DNA of 40,968 bases, from assembly GCA_022819945.1 (NCBI GenBank), contig JAJEGI010000140.1, forward strand, positions 1-40,968, written 5' to 3'. Each line of letters opens with the position of its first letter. Position 1 is the first letter of the stretch. Under the pieces are notes generated by a model. The model was given only the letters and a program-made list of their open reading frames with translations, was not told where the DNA came from and ran no database searches. Made by a program: the position numbers and the translations under genes. The DNA comes from Candidatus Poribacteria bacterium (GTDB lineage: Bacteria; Poribacteria; WGA-4E; WGA-3G). This document shows, piece by piece, positions 40,580 to 40,968 of the stretch.

Positions 40580-40968
40580 CTACTGCTGAGGTGGAGATGG
40601 TTTTGGGAGGGCATAGACCCCCCAGCGGACCTTTACGATCTCACCGACCTTAGTAAGTCGCTGGAGTTCCTTATGTATCGCCTGTGGGTGTCCGTCAATT
40701 GCTGTCGTGATTTCAGCTGCTTTTTTCTCACCATCAGCCAAGAGGGAGAGAATTTGCTCTCGGAAGGTTACACGGGGTGCCCCGCCCCTGAGTTTTTGCA
40801 ACACACGGTTCGCCTGCCGTTGCGAACAACCGAGGACCCGTTCGACTTCCGCTCTGGGGGATTCTACGGTCAGCTGCTCGCGCTCGGTTTCAAAACGTTC
40901 ACGGATAGCGATCGTTTCAGCGAGTTTGTCGAGTCCACCGGCGACCTCAAAATCTTCCCAATCAAAAA
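40580..40968 (-). CDS. Protein with C-terminal winged-helix domain, N-terminus cut by window edge
   Basis: The reading frame is open from the right edge to a stop at 40580, 129 codons seen. The visible part begins D-W-E-D-F-E-V-A-G-G-L-D-K-L-A-E, then a basic helix-turn-helix-like segment (A-E-V-E-R-V-L-G-C-S-Q-R-Q-A-N-R-V-L), and a winged helix (F-R-E-Q-I-L-S-L-L-A-D-G-E-K-K-A-A-E-I, K-E-L-Q-R-L-T-K-V-G-E-I-V). Two HTH-like units suggest a DNA-binding protein, perhaps a replication- or mobile-element-linked one, but the rest lies outside the window. Do not read it as a complete 74-residue ORF. Confidence 0.6.
   Translation of the reverse strand, partial: FDWEDFEVAGGLDKLAETIAIRERFETEREQLTVESPRAEVERVLGCSQRQANRVLQKLRGGAPRVTFREQILSLLADGEKKAAEITTAIDGHPQAIHKELQRLTKVGEIVKVRWGVYALPKPSPPQQ

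Noticed and set aside
1..40968. tRNA or rRNA genes
   Set aside because: No cloverleaf with TTCGA-type arm and no rRNA-like stretch was recognised by eye; a dedicated RNA search was not possible.

Overview
The window reads as a slice of chromosome from a Gram-negative bacterium. It carries lpxB and lpxK for lipid A, a Tat translocase subunit, many Sec signal peptides and a periplasmic HtrA-type protease. The mix of families (phytanoyl-CoA dioxygenase, FAD-dependent oxidoreductase, DUF2088/LarA-like, Ldh-family oxidoreductase, LamG proteins, CRTAC1/UnbV proteins, a very large cyclase-ATPase-TPR protein), moderate GC and the abundance of short intergenic palindromic repeats resemble Candidatus Poribacteria-type genomes. 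That assignment is inference; no rRNA or other marker settles it.

Layout. 1-5659 (minus strand): a phytanoyl-CoA dioxygenase cut by the left edge, an FAD oxidoreductase, a small unknown gene, a LarA/DUF2088 protein, a secreted jelly-roll protein and an FAH-family hydrolase. 5660-5887 is a divergent intergenic region with two facing promoters of the same architecture (TTGACA-17-TAAAAT). 5888-9409 (plus strand): argC, lpxB, lpxK, the only plus-strand genes. 9413-21293 (minus): an unusual 851-residue membrane protein, a TIM-barrel isomerase, the class III cyclase/ATPase/TPR giant, a TPR membrane protein, an HtrA protease, an M28 peptidase and a Crp/Fnr-type regulator. 21294-22541 has no credible gene and is a mosaic of nested inverted repeats. 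22542-22966 is a broken DUF104-HicB-like antitoxin gene. 23126-31661 (minus): GT2 glycosyltransferase, MoxR ATPase, a caspase-like/DUF3857/transglutaminase fusion, moaC, an FGGY kinase with a palindromic repeat inside its coding sequence, trxB and a small coiled-coil membrane protein. 31712-35025: Ldh-family oxidoreductase, two overlapping SAM methyltransferases, a cupin. 35100-40311: two tandem LamG paralogues, a CRTAC1/UnbV protein, a TPR protein, a carboxymuconolactone-decarboxylase-like protein and TatA. A partial wHTH protein runs off the right edge.

How genes may work together. ArgC is arginine biosynthesis; lpxB/lpxK are sequential or near-sequential lipid A steps; the TPR-CRTAC1-LamG-LamG run is an export-destined set next to tatA. 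Three secreted proteins (4061-4840, 35100-35861, 35943-36722) end in the same short tail (K-L-[SA]-T-[TS]-W-x-x-[LI]-K), which may be a sorting or anchoring signal. A cyclase and a cNMP-fold regulator lie on the same strand about 4 kb apart, although the regulator lacks the usual ribose-binding Glu.

The most unusual things are the repeat ecology (several short families, one inside a gene, one forming the immediate 5' leader of three unrelated genes), the 851-residue protein of unrecognised architecture, the caspase-like/transglutaminase fusion with a lost catalytic Cys, and the shared C-terminal tail.
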